Below, piece by piece: positions 35,209 through 44,451 of a stretch of DNA of 64,000 nt. The first letter of the stretch is position 1. Every line of letters starts with the position of its first letter. The DNA is from Romboutsia_E sp900604535 (GTDB taxonomy: Bacteria; Bacillota; Clostridia; Peptostreptococcales; Peptostreptococcaceae). The notes beneath the pieces were generated by a model, which worked only from the letters and a program-made list of their open reading frames with translations, was not told the origin of the DNA and did no database searches. A program made the position numbers and the translations under genes. The stretch covers positions 186,001 through 250,000 of the forward strand of contig NZ_UWOT01000003.1 in assembly GCF_900604535.1 (NCBI RefSeq). Reading direction: 5' to 3'.

Positions 35209-36036
35209 ATGTATAAACAATTAGAAAATCATGCTATAAATATAAGACAGAATATAGTTGAAATGATAACAGAGTCAAAGTCAGGCCATCCAGGTGGATC
35301 ATTATCATCAGTTGAAATACTTACGTATTTATATTTTAAAGAAATGAATATAAATGAAAATAATCTAAATATGAAAGAAAAAGACTATTTTGTATTGTCT
35401 AAAGGGCATGCAGCTCCAGTACTATATGCTACTTTAAGTGAAAGAGGATTTATACCAAAAGAAGAACTTATGACATTAAGAAAAATAGGATCTAGACTAC
35501 AAGGACATCCGGATAGTAAAAAGATAGATGAAATAGATGTATCTACAGGATCTTTAGGACAAGGTATATCAAATGCAGTAGGATTGGCATTAGGAATAAA
35601 GATTGATGATGGAAACTCTAGAGTATATACCTTACTTGGAGATGGTGAATTACAAGAAGGAATAGTGTGGGAAGCTGTAATGAGTGCTTCTCATTACAAA
35701 CTAGATAATTTAGTCGCAATTATTGATTATAACACACTACAGATAGATGGCAAAAATGAAGATGTAATGAATATTAAGCCTTTGGATAAAAAGTTTGAAA
35801 GCTTTGGGTGGAATGTAATAGTAATAGATGGACATGATTTTAACCAAATAGAACAAGCTTTTGATATGGCTAAAAAAATACATGATAGACCAAGTGTTAT
35901 AGTTGCAAGAACGACAAAAGGTAAAGGTGTATCTTTCATGGAGAATAGTATAGGTTGGCATGGAAGTGCTCCAAATACTGAGCAAAGAGATATAGCTATA
36001 AATGAATTAGAAGATGTGAGAAAGGAGTGTTTATAA
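35209..36036 (+). CDS. Transketolase, N-terminal (thiamine diphosphate) subunit
   Basis: 275 residues from ATG 35209 behind CGGGGGAA; the frame is open upstream, but those codons cross the hairpin. The TPP-binding motif is visible as GDGELQEGIVWEAVMSA followed by IIDYN. The split two-gene form is common in Clostridia. Together with the next gene it moves two-carbon units between sugar phosphates. It ends one base before the C-terminal subunit gene. Confidence 0.9.
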   Translation: MYKQLENHAINIRQNIVEMITESKSGHPGGSLSSVEILTYLYFKEMNINENNLNMKEKDYFVLSKGHAAPVLYATLSERGFIPKEELMTLRKIGSRLQGHPDSKKIDEIDVSTGSLGQGISNAVGLALGIKIDDGNSRVYTLLGDGELQEGIVWEAVMSASHYKLDNLVAIIDYNTLQIDGKNEDVMNIKPLDKKFESFGWNVIVIDGHDFNQIEQAFDMAKKIHDRPSVIVARTTKGKGVSFMENSIGWHGSAPNTEQRDIAINELEDVRKECL

Positions 36037-36037
36037 T

Positions 36038-36976
36038 ATGGGATTATCAACACGTGAAGCATATGGAAAAGCATTAGTTGAATTAGGAAGAAATAATGAT
36101 CAGATAGTAGTATTAGATGCAGACCTTTCAAAATCTACTAAAACATTAGAATTTGCAAAAGCATATCCAGAAAGATTTATAAATGTAGGTATAGCAGAGC
36201 AAAATCTTTTGGGAATAAGTTCAGGTTTAGCTGGGTATGGCAAGATACCTTTTACTAGTACTTTTGCAGTATTTGCAACAGGTAGAGCATTTGAAATAAT
36301 CAGAAACTCAATATGTTATCCAAAGGCTAATGTAAAAATAGCTGCAACTCATGCAGGAATAACTGTAGGAGAAGATGGGGGATCTCATCAATCTATAGAA
36401 GATATAGCAATAATGAACTCCTTACCTAATATGAGTATATTAGTTCCTGCTGATGCTAAAGAAACAAATGAAATAATAAAGTATGCAGCTAAACATGTAG
36501 GACCCGTATATATAAGATTAGGAAGACTTAATAGCGTAGATATATTTAGAGATGATTATAAATTTGAATATGGAAAAGGTGTATGTTTAAAGGAAGGTAA
36601 TGATTGTACAATAATTTCTACTGGACTTATGACAGACATGGCAAAAAAAGCTTGTGAAGAACTTAAAAATGAAGGAATAGATATAAGATTAATACATATG
36701 CCTACTATAAAACCGATAGATAGAGAAATAATAGAAAAAGCAGCTAAGGAGACCGGTTTTATATTAACTTGTGAGGAACATTCAGTAGTGGGTGGATTAG
36801 GACAAATAGTAGCTGGAGTTACTTCTGAAACATCACCAACTAAAGTTATTAAGTTAGGAATAAATGATGTATTTGGAGAATCAGGCACTCCAGAACAGTT
36901 ACTAGAGAAGCATGGCTTAACAACAGAAAATATAATTAATATGATAAAAGAAAACCTAAATAAAAATAAATTATAA
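36038..36976 (+). CDS. Transketolase, C-terminal subunit
   Basis: 312 residues: pyrimidine-binding domain with the catalytic glutamate in INVGIAEQNLLG, and the C-terminal transketolase domain (CEEHSVVGGLG). It forms the active enzyme with the preceding subunit. Placing transketolase in a nucleoside operon makes sense because ribose-5-phosphate from ribonucleosides cannot be handled by deoC. Confidence 0.9.
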   Translation: MGLSTREAYGKALVELGRNNDQIVVLDADLSKSTKTLEFAKAYPERFINVGIAEQNLLGISSGLAGYGKIPFTSTFAVFATGRAFEIIRNSICYPKANVKIAATHAGITVGEDGGSHQSIEDIAIMNSLPNMSILVPADAKETNEIIKYAAKHVGPVYIRLGRLNSVDIFRDDYKFEYGKGVCLKEGNDCTIISTGLMTDMAKKACEELKNEGIDIRLIHMPTIKPIDREIIEKAAKETGFILTCEEHSVVGGLGQIVAGVTSETSPTKVIKLGINDVFGESGTPEQLLEKHGLTTENIINMIKENLNKNKL

Positions 36977-36989
36977 TGGGAGAATTTAT

Positions 36990-37628
36990 ATGAAAATATT
37001 TATAGATACAGCAAATGTAAGTGAGATAATAGAAGCTAATAGCTGGGGCATAATAGATGGAGTTACAACTAATCCGTCACTTATAGCAAAAGAAGGAAGA
37101 GATTTACAAGAAGTAATAAATGAAATTTGTACTATAGTTGATGGACCAATAAGTGCAGAAGTAATAAGTTTAGAAGCTGATAAAATGATTAAGGAAGCTA
37201 TGGATTTAGTAAGATTACATAAGAATATAGTTATAAAGATACCTATGTGTATAGAAGGGTTGAAGGCAGTTAAGTTATTAACTGAAAGGGATATAAAGAC
37301 AAATGTGACATTAATATTCTCATCTCAGCAAGCTTTATTAGCTGCAAAAGCTGGAGCTACATATGTAAGTCCATTTGTAGGAAGAGTTGATGATATAGGA
37401 ATTAAAGGTAGTGAGTTAATAACTGAAATAGCTAATATATTTAAAACTCATAGTATGAAAACAGAAATAATTGCAGCAAGTATAAGGAATCCTATACATA
37501 TATCTGAATGTGCTTTAGCAGGAAGTGATATAGTAACTATACCATTTGGGGTATTAAAGCAAATGGTTAAGCATCCTCTCACTGATATAGGTATAGAAAA
37601 GTTTTTAGCTGATTATAGCAAGAGATAA
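36990..37628 (+). CDS. Fructose-6-phosphate aldolase / transaldolase-like protein (TalC type)
   Basis: 212 residues, the short transaldolase family. FIDTANVSEI at the N-terminus, DGVTTNPSLIAKEGRD, and the Schiff-base lysine K83 in VIKIPMC. Members act either as transaldolases or as fructose-6-phosphate aldolases, which sequence alone does not separate. Beside transketolase, a transaldolase role in turning pentose phosphates into glycolytic sugars is the better reading. It is the last gene of the nucleoside operon. Confidence 0.85.
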   Translation: MKIFIDTANVSEIIEANSWGIIDGVTTNPSLIAKEGRDLQEVINEICTIVDGPISAEVISLEADKMIKEAMDLVRLHKNIVIKIPMCIEGLKAVKLLTERDIKTNVTLIFSSQQALLAAKAGATYVSPFVGRVDDIGIKGSELITEIANIFKTHSMKTEIIAASIRNPIHISECALAGSDIVTIPFGVLKQMVKHPLTDIGIEKFLADYSKR

Positions 37629-37714
37629 TTTGATTTACCTAAATATTATGATAGTTATAAATTAACTTTATATAATATTTAAGTAATTAAAGAATAATTA
37701 AATTTAAAATGATG

Positions 37715-37739
37715 GAGATTATTCATGAGATTCCCATTT
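37715..37739 (+). repeat. Weak relative of the ssrA-end elements (F)
   Basis: Matches element E at 19 of 25 bases and, like A, B and C, is followed within 20 bases by an intrinsic terminator after the last gene of a module. Confidence 0.35.
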
Positions 37740-37754
37740 AATACTGAAATACAC

Positions 37755-37791
37755 AAAAAAGGTATTGATTTTTCAATCAATACCTTTTTTG
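37755..37791 (+). terminator. Terminator of the nucleoside operon
   Basis: AAAAAAGGTATTGATT pairs perfectly with AATCAATACCTTTTTT around TTTC. Confidence 0.85.
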
Positions 37792-37914
37792 ATCACAAAT
37801 TTTTCTATAATGAGTCAAATAAATTAATAGTGTTTATAGTATTGAAAAAATATATAGGCAGCAATATAATGAAATTATAACATGTCATAAAATGTAAAAA
37901 AGGGATGGGGAGAA

Positions 37915-38910
37915 TTGAAAAAGACAATATCGTTAGAAGAAGTCATAAATATAGAATCATTTCAAAAGATACAAGATGATATAGCTAAAGCTACTGATAC
38001 AGCTATAATAATGGTTGATTATACAGGAAGACCAATAACTAGTCATAGTAATTGTACTAAATTTTGCTCTAGAATGAGAGAAATAAAAGAATACTCAGTA
38101 CTTTGTGAAAAGTGCGATTCTAGAGGAGGTATAGAGTCAGCAAGAACAAAAGAGGCATATATATATAAGTGCCATAAAGGAATAGTAGACTTTGCAGTTC
38201 CAATAATAGTAGGAGACCAGTATTTAGGAGCTATTATGGGTGGGCAAATTTTAGTTGAAGATGACGAGAGTTTAGATCTAGAAGAAGTTGTAAGAAGAAA
38301 TACGGATTTTAGACATCTAGATGACAAAACAATTAAAGAGTTAGAAGAAGAGTACAAAAACCTTCCAACTGTTAAATTTGAAAAAGTAAAGGCAATAGCG
38401 CAAATGATGTTCCACACTAGTAATTATATAGTTCAAGCCGCTGTAAACAATAGATTATCGAATGAATCTATTAGAAAAGTAACTTTTCAAAAAAATAATG
38501 AAAGTACAATAGACGATGTATATATAGGTAGTGAAGAAAATATAAATGTTAATTTAAAAACTAACGAAAATGATGACGATTCACCAATAATAAAGGCAAT
38601 TGAATATATAGATGAAAACATACATGAGAATATAACTTTAGATAAGATGGCATTTGTTTGTAATTTAAGTCAATGCTACTTTAGTAAATTATTTAAAAAG
38701 GAGACAGGACTGAATTTTATAACATATTTAAATGATAAAAAGATTGCAAAAGCTAAACAATTATTAAAAAATACAGATAATCCGATAAATAATATTGCTA
38801 TAGACTTAGGATTTGAAGATTGTGGGTATTTTATAAGACTGTTTAAAAAGCTAGAAGGTATAACACCAAAAAAATACAGAGATTTATATAAAATGGGTAG
38901 TTCTATTTAA
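37915..38910 (+). CDS. pocR: PocR-domain AraC-family transcriptional regulator
   Basis: 331 residues from TTG 37915 behind GGGATGGGGA. Residues about 10-180 form a PocR sensor domain with its cysteine cluster (CTKFCSRM, CEKCDSRGG, YKCHKG) and IIVGDQYLGAIMGGQI. Residues about 225-325 are an AraC double helix-turn-helix (ITLDKMAFVCNLSQCYFSKL; IDLGFEDCGYFIRLF). In enterobacteria PocR activates propanediol and cobalamin genes in response to 1,2-propanediol. Here it sits before the dehydratase operon in the same direction, so it probably activates that operon in response to glycerol or propanediol. Confidence 0.85.
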   Translation: MKKTISLEEVINIESFQKIQDDIAKATDTAIIMVDYTGRPITSHSNCTKFCSRMREIKEYSVLCEKCDSRGGIESARTKEAYIYKCHKGIVDFAVPIIVGDQYLGAIMGGQILVEDDESLDLEEVVRRNTDFRHLDDKTIKELEEEYKNLPTVKFEKVKAIAQMMFHTSNYIVQAAVNNRLSNESIRKVTFQKNNESTIDDVYIGSEENINVNLKTNENDDDSPIIKAIEYIDENIHENITLDKMAFVCNLSQCYFSKLFKKETGLNFITYLNDKKIAKAKQLLKNTDNPINNIAIDLGFEDCGYFIRLFKKLEGITPKKYRDLYKMGSSI

Positions 38911-38929
38911 TAATAGGACTATTTTTTTA
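38898..38929 (+). terminator. Terminator overlapping the end of the pocR-like gene
   Basis: TAGTTCTATT pairs with AATAGGACTA (one wobble), then T7; the stem begins inside the last codons. Confidence 0.7.
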
Positions 38930-39080
38930 TACAAAAATTGTCCTATGCAAAAAAGTCCTATTTGATAAGTAAGTTAAAGACTAAAATTTTAAATAAAAAG
39001 ACAAAACACTAGGATGTATTTGATTTCAAAAAAAGTTAAACTTATAACAAACGAAGAAATACATAACTTAAGGGGGAAAT

Positions 39081-40751
39081 ATGAAATTGAAATCAAAAAG
39101 ATTTGAAGCATTAGCTAAACGTCCTGTAAATCAAGATGGACTTATTGGTGAATGGTCAGATGAAGGATTAGTAGCAATGGATAGCCCTAATGATCCTAAA
39201 CCTTCTATAAAGATAGAAGATGGTAAGGTTATTGAGTTAGATAATAAAAAAAGAGAAGATTTTGATATGATAGATAAGTTTATAGCTGATTATTCTATAA
39301 ACTTAGAAAAAGCGGAAGAATACATGAGTTTAGGCTCTTTAGAAATAGCTAGAAAATTAGTAGATATAAATGTTGGAAGAGAAGAAATAGTTGAAATAAG
39401 TACATCTATAACTCCGGCTAAAATAGTTGAAGTTGTATCACATATGAATGTTGTTGAGATGATGATGGCAATGCAAAAAATGCGTGCAAGAAAGACTCCA
39501 TCAAATCAATGTCACGTAACAAATGTAAAAGACAATCCAGTTCAAATAGCTGCTGATGCTGCAGAAGCAGGAATAAGAGGATTTTCAGAACAAGAAACAA
39601 CAGTAGCAATAACAAGATATGCACCATTTAATGCAATAGCAATACTTATAGGTTCTCAGGTTGGACGTGGAGGAGTATTAACTCAATGTTCCGTAGAGGA
39701 AGCAACAGAACTTGACTTAGGTATGAGAGGATTAACTAGTTATGCGGAGACCGTTTCTGTTTATGGTACAGAATCAGTATTCACAGATGGTGATGATACT
39801 CCATGGTCAAAAACATTTCTAGCATCAGCTTATGCATCAAGAGGGTTAAAAATGAGGTATACTTCGGGGACAGGTTCTGAAGCACTAATGGGATATGCAG
39901 AGGGTAAATCAATGCTTTACTTAGAAGCAAGATGTATATATATAACTAAAGGTGCAGGAGTTCAAGGGCTTCAAAATGGTGCTGTTAGTTGTATTGGAAT
40001 GACAGGGGCAGTACCATCAGGAATAAGAGCAGTACTTGCAGAAAACTTAATATGTTCAATGCTTGATATAGAGTGTGCATCAGGAAATGACCAAACATTC
40101 TCACACTCAGATATAAGAAGAACAGCTAGAACTTTAATGCAGATGTTACCAGGAACAGACTTTATATTTTCAGGATATAGCGCAGTTCCAAACTATGATA
40201 ACATGTTTGCAGGTTCAAACTTTGATGCAGAAGATTTTGATGATTACAATATACTTCAAAGAGACTTAATGGTAGATGGTGGTCTTAGACCAGTAAATGA
40301 AGATGAAACAATAGCAATAAGAAATAAGGCAGCAAGAGCAATACAAGCAGTATTCAAAGAACTTGAATTTCCAACTATAACAGATGAAGAAGTAGAAGCC
40401 GCAACTTATGCACACGGAAGTAAAGATATGCCAGAAAGAAATATAGTTGAAGATTTAAAAGCAGCAGAAGAGATGTTAAAAAATAGAATAACAGGGCTAG
40501 ATATAGTAAAAGCATTAAGTAAACATGGATTTGATGATGTTGCGACAAATATATTAAATATGCTTAAACAAAGGGTTACAGGGGATTACTTGCAAACATC
40601 AGCAATATTAGATGAAAAATTTGATGTAATAAGTGCTGTTAATGATATAAATGATTACCAAGGTCCTGGAACTGGATATAGGATAAGTGAAGAAAGATGG
40701 AATGAAATAAAAAATATACCAAACATAATAAAACCAGAAGATATAGATTAA
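39081..40751 (+). CDS. B12-dependent glycerol/diol dehydratase, large subunit
   Basis: 556 residues, the family length. Active-site region SNQCHVTNVKDNP with H145, and E170 in GFSEQETT, match the catalytic His and Glu of the Klebsiella enzymes. The adenosylcobalamin dehydratase turns glycerol into 3-hydroxypropionaldehyde, or 1,2-propanediol into propionaldehyde. Glycerol is the better guess because a 1,3-propanediol dehydrogenase ends the operon and no aldehyde dehydrogenase or microcompartment shell genes are present. No cobalamin riboswitch was found upstream, so control is probably by the PocR-type protein. Confidence 0.92.
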   Translation: MKLKSKRFEALAKRPVNQDGLIGEWSDEGLVAMDSPNDPKPSIKIEDGKVIELDNKKREDFDMIDKFIADYSINLEKAEEYMSLGSLEIARKLVDINVGREEIVEISTSITPAKIVEVVSHMNVVEMMMAMQKMRARKTPSNQCHVTNVKDNPVQIAADAAEAGIRGFSEQETTVAITRYAPFNAIAILIGSQVGRGGVLTQCSVEEATELDLGMRGLTSYAETVSVYGTESVFTDGDDTPWSKTFLASAYASRGLKMRYTSGTGSEALMGYAEGKSMLYLEARCIYITKGAGVQGLQNGAVSCIGMTGAVPSGIRAVLAENLICSMLDIECASGNDQTFSHSDIRRTARTLMQMLPGTDFIFSGYSAVPNYDNMFAGSNFDAEDFDDYNILQRDLMVDGGLRPVNEDETIAIRNKAARAIQAVFKELEFPTITDEEVEAATYAHGSKDMPERNIVEDLKAAEEMLKNRITGLDIVKALSKHGFDDVATNILNMLKQRVTGDYLQTSAILDEKFDVISAVNDINDYQGPGTGYRISEERWNEIKNIPNIIKPEDID

Positions 40752-40765
40752 GGGGGTGGATATAT

Positions 40766-41329
40766 ATGGATAAGTTTGAAATGCCAGATCTTCAAATAGA
40801 AGAAATTGGAGATGCTAACGTTGGAACAAGATCAGATGAGGTTGTTATAGGTATAGGACCTTCATTTTTAAAGCATCAAACAAAAACTATAGTAAATGTA
40901 CCACATGAAGAGGTTTTAAGAGAAATTATAGCAGGGATAGAAGAAGAAGGATTACATGCACGTGTAGTTAGAGTATTAAGAACTTCGGATGTTTCATTTA
41001 TAGGAAATGATGCAGCAAAATATAGTGGTTCGGGAATAGGGATAGGAATACAATCAAAAGGTACAACTATAATACATCAAAAAGATTTACTACCGTTAAA
41101 TAATATAGAATTATTTCCACAAGCTCCACTTTTAGATTTAGAAACTTTCAGATTAATAGGTAAAAATGCAGCTAAGTACGCTAAAGGAGAATCTCCAAAT
41201 CCAGTACCTACTAGAAATGATCAAATGGCTAGACCTAAATTTATGGCAATAGCTGCGTTACTTCATATAAAAGAAACCAAACATATAGTAGAGAATAGTA
41301 AGCCAGTACAAATAGAATTTAAGTTTTAA
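40766..41329 (+). CDS. Glycerol/diol dehydratase, medium subunit
   Basis: 187 residues behind AGGGGGTGG. Matches the beta subunit core: EVVIGIGPSF, IAGIEEEGLHARVVRVLRTSD, and GIGIQSKGTTIIHQKDL. This subunit supplies part of the cobalamin-binding interface. It lacks the N-terminal encapsulation extension seen on microcompartment PduD, which agrees with the lack of shell genes here. Confidence 0.9.
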   Translation: MDKFEMPDLQIEEIGDANVGTRSDEVVIGIGPSFLKHQTKTIVNVPHEEVLREIIAGIEEEGLHARVVRVLRTSDVSFIGNDAAKYSGSGIGIGIQSKGTTIIHQKDLLPLNNIELFPQAPLLDLETFRLIGKNAAKYAKGESPNPVPTRNDQMARPKFMAIAALLHIKETKHIVENSKPVQIEFKF

Positions 41330-41349
41330 TTAGAGAAAGGAGATAGATT

Positions 41350-41772
41350 ATGCAAACAATTAAAATGACTTCTAAAGAATACCCTTTAGCTACCAAGGTA
41401 CCAGATATTATAAATACACCTACAGGAAGAAGATTAAATGAAATAACATTAGAAAGTGTCATTCAAGGTGAAATAAAGCCGGAAGATATAAGAATATCTA
41501 AAGAAACATTAGAAATGCAGGCACAAATAGCGGAACAAATGAATAGACACGCGGTAGCAAGAAACTTTAGAAGAGCAGGTGAACTTATAAATGTTCCAGA
41601 TACAAGAGTGCTTGAAATGTATAATGCATTAAGACCATATAGATCTACGAAAGAAGAATTATTAGCTATAGCAGATGAACTTGAAAATGAATATGATGCT
41701 AAAGTAAATGCAGAATTTGTAAGAGAAGCATCTCGAGTTTACGAAGAGAGAAAAAAATTAAGAGTAGAGTAA
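41350..41772 (+). CDS. Glycerol/diol dehydratase, small subunit
   Basis: 140 residues. Family features: YPLATKVPDIINTPTGR near the start, then QAQIAEQMNRHAVARNFRRAGEL and IADELENEYDA. There is no long N-terminal targeting extension. It completes the alpha2beta2gamma2 dehydratase with the two genes upstream, spaced 14 and 20 bases apart. Confidence 0.9.
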   Translation: MQTIKMTSKEYPLATKVPDIINTPTGRRLNEITLESVIQGEIKPEDIRISKETLEMQAQIAEQMNRHAVARNFRRAGELINVPDTRVLEMYNALRPYRSTKEELLAIADELENEYDAKVNAEFVREASRVYEERKKLRVE

Positions 41773-41790
41773 TAAAAGGATGTAACTGAT

Positions 41791-43608
41791 ATGAAAATAA
41801 TAGCAGGTGTAGATATTGGAAATGCTACTACAGAAGTAGCACTTGCAAAAGTATATGATAATAAAACAGAGTTTATTTCAAGTGGTATAGCTCCAACAAG
41901 TGGTATAAAAGGTACTAAAGATAATATAGATGGAGTTATTGCATCCTTAAAAAGAGCACTTATAAGTGCTAATTTACAAATGAGTGATTTAGATTTAGTA
42001 AGAATAAATGAAGCAGCACCAGTTATAGGTGATGTTGCTATGGAGACTATAACGGAAACTATAATAACTGAATCAACTATGATAGGCCATAATCCATCTA
42101 CACCTGGTGGACAAGGTCTTGGAATTGGAAAAACAATAAATATAAAAGACTTAGATTTGCTAAATGGTGATGATTTAGAGGAAAGTTATATTCCTTTAAT
42201 TTTAAAAGAAATGAACTTTTTAGAAGCATCTCTTAGAATAAATCATGCAGTTGAAAATGGAATTAATATAACTGGTGCAATAGTTCAAAACGATGATGCT
42301 GTGTTAATAAATAATAGACTTAATAAAAGTATACCTATAGTTGATGAGGTAACTTTATTGGATAAGGTCCCTTTAAATATGCTATGTGCAGTAGAAGTTT
42401 CAGCACCTGGAAATGTTATAGATACACTTTCAAATCCTTATGGTATAGCAACTGTATTTAATTTAACTCCAGAAGAAACTAAGATTATAGTACCAATATC
42501 TAGAGCTTTAATAGGAAATAGATCAGCAGTAGTTATAAAAACTCCTAATGGTGATGTAAAAGAGAAAAAAATACCTGCTGGAAAAATGACTATAGAAGGC
42601 GAAAGAAGAAAAGAAGTTGTTGACGTAGAGCAAGGTGCAAATAAGATAATGAATGCCATAAACTTAAGCCTACCGATTACAGATATAAAGGGCGAATCGG
42701 GGACTAATGTAGGTGGAATGATTGAAAGGGTAAGGCAAGTAATGAGTGGACTTACTAATCAAAAAATATCAGACATAAAAATTCAGGACTTATTAGCAGT
42801 TGACACTTTTACTCCACAAAAAGTAAAGGGTGGATTAGCAAAAGAATTTTCTATGGAAAATGCTGTTGGAATAGCTGTAATGGTCAAAGCAGATAAGCTT
42901 CAAATGCAAATGATAGCGGAAGAATTAGAAAACATATTAGGTATAAAAGTAGAAGTTGGAGGAGTAGAAGCTGATGTTGCAATAAAAGGAGCATTAACAA
43001 CTCCAGGAACCAGTGCTCCACTTGCAATACTTGATATGGGAGCAGGATCTACAGATGCGTCTATAATAAATAAGCAAGGTGAAGTTAAATCTATACACCT
43101 AGCTGGTGCAGGAAATATGGTGACTATGCTTATAAAATCTGAGCTTGGAATTGAAGATTTTTATCTTGCAGAAGATATAAAAAAATATTCTATTGCTAAG
43201 GTAGAATCATTGTTTAACATAAGATATGAAGATGGCACTGTAGAATTTTTTGAAAAGCCCCTAGACCCATCTATATTTGCAAAAGTTGTAATTATAAAAA
43301 ATGGTGAATTAATACCTATAGATGGACAAAACTCAGTAGAAAAAATAAAGAGTGTAAGAAGACAAGCAAAAGAAAAAGTATTTGTTACTAACTGTTTAAG
43401 AGCCTTAAGTATAGTTTCCCCTACAGGTAACATAAGGGATATAGAGTTTGTTGTTTTAGTTGGTGGATCATCTTTAGATTTTGAAATTCCACAATTTATA
43501 ACAGATTCGCTATCTCATTATGGAATTGTTGCTGGTAAAGGGAACATAAGAGGTACAGAAGGACCTAGAAATGCAGTAGCAACAGGACTTATATTAGCTT
43601 CTAAATAA
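41791..43608 (+). CDS. Dehydratase reactivase, large subunit
   Basis: 605 residues, DdrA/PduG/DhaF family. Hsp70-like nucleotide motifs: VDIGNATTEVALAK at the start and LDMGAGSTDASII near residue 405; the central domain carries PGNVIDTLSNPYGIA. It uses ATP to exchange damaged cobalamin out of the inactivated dehydratase. Glycerol inactivates this enzyme class by suicide reaction, so a reactivase is expected. Confidence 0.92.
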   Translation: MKIIAGVDIGNATTEVALAKVYDNKTEFISSGIAPTSGIKGTKDNIDGVIASLKRALISANLQMSDLDLVRINEAAPVIGDVAMETITETIITESTMIGHNPSTPGGQGLGIGKTINIKDLDLLNGDDLEESYIPLILKEMNFLEASLRINHAVENGINITGAIVQNDDAVLINNRLNKSIPIVDEVTLLDKVPLNMLCAVEVSAPGNVIDTLSNPYGIATVFNLTPEETKIIVPISRALIGNRSAVVIKTPNGDVKEKKIPAGKMTIEGERRKEVVDVEQGANKIMNAINLSLPITDIKGESGTNVGGMIERVRQVMSGLTNQKISDIKIQDLLAVDTFTPQKVKGGLAKEFSMENAVGIAVMVKADKLQMQMIAEELENILGIKVEVGGVEADVAIKGALTTPGTSAPLAILDMGAGSTDASIINKQGEVKSIHLAGAGNMVTMLIKSELGIEDFYLAEDIKKYSIAKVESLFNIRYEDGTVEFFEKPLDPSIFAKVVIIKNGELIPIDGQNSVEKIKSVRRQAKEKVFVTNCLRALSIVSPTGNIRDIEFVVLVGGSSLDFEIPQFITDSLSHYGIVAGKGNIRGTEGPRNAVATGLILASK

Positions 43609-43618
43609 GGAGTTTACT

Positions 43619-43981
43619 ATGATTATAAAAAGTTATGATTTAGATACACCAAGTATTTATGTAATTCATTGTAACGATATAGGACTAGAAAATTTTAAGG
43701 AAATTTTATGGGGAATAGAAGAAGAATGCATTCCATATAAAGTGGAAAATAGTGAAATTGAAATATCTGAATGTCTAAGTCATGAGGCATCTTTAAAGTC
43801 TAAATTAGGAATAGGCATAGGAATAAGTAGTGAAAAAATAACTTTAACGACTAGTAAATTAGATGAGAATAGTCCATTAATAACTATAGATATTAATGAT
43901 GATTATGATGAGTTAAGATGTTTAGGTTCTAATGGTGCTAGATTGGTGAAGGGTATAGAACTAAAAAATTTAGGGGGATAA
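43619..43981 (+). CDS. Dehydratase reactivase, small subunit
   Basis: 120 residues, DdrB/PduH family, structurally like the dehydratase medium subunit (GIGIGISSEKITLTTSKL). It swaps with the dehydratase medium subunit during reactivation. It lies 10 bases after the large reactivase gene and 3 bases before the next gene. Confidence 0.85.
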   Translation: MIIKSYDLDTPSIYVIHCNDIGLENFKEILWGIEEECIPYKVENSEIEISECLSHEASLKSKLGIGIGISSEKITLTTSKLDENSPLITIDINDDYDELRCLGSNGARLVKGIELKNLGG

Positions 43982-43984
43982 AAA

Positions 43985-44410
43985 ATGAAAAAACTAAATG
44001 AATTTAAAGAATTAAGTTTAGATGTAGTTAAAGTAATGGCTAAAGCTGCTGAAGAAAAAGCATTAGAAATAAATGTTCCTGTAGTAATTGCAGCCGTTGA
44101 TAAAGGTGCAAATCTTATGCTAATGCATAGAATGGAAGATGCATTCGTGACAAGTATAGATATAGCAATAAACAAAGCATTTACATCAGCTTGTTTGAGG
44201 CAAGGTTCACATGAGATAACAGATGCTATTCAACCAGGAGCATCTTTATATGGACTTCAACTTACAAATAACGCAAGAATCGTTCCATTTGGTGGAGGTT
44301 TACCAGTAGTAGTAGATGGTGTAGTTGTTGGTGCGATAGGCGTAAGTGGAGGAACAGTAAATGAAGATATGTTAATAGCCCAAGCTGCTGTTGATGCTTT
44401 TTATAAATAA
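43985..44410 (+). CDS. GlcG/HbpS (PduO C-terminal-like) family protein
   Basis: 141 residues, a single GlcG/HbpS domain: VPVVIAAVDKGANLMLMHRMEDA and the C-terminal VVVGAIGVSGGTVNEDMLIAQAAV. The domain binds haem or cobalamin in relatives and forms the C-terminal half of PduO; the adenosyltransferase half is absent here. Its presence in dehydratase operons is common in Firmicutes and suggests a role in cobalamin handling. This is inference from context. Confidence 0.82.
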   Translation: MKKLNEFKELSLDVVKVMAKAAEEKALEINVPVVIAAVDKGANLMLMHRMEDAFVTSIDIAINKAFTSACLRQGSHEITDAIQPGASLYGLQLTNNARIVPFGGGLPVVVDGVVVGAIGVSGGTVNEDMLIAQAAVDAFYK

Positions 44411-44451
44411 AAAATATAAAACAATAATATAACAATTTGGAGGAGTATAAA

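Noticed and set aside
38911..39080. Cobalamin riboswitch before the B12-dependent dehydratase
   Set aside because: The leader is short (170 bases, partly terminator) and no B12-box-like GCCACTG segment was found.
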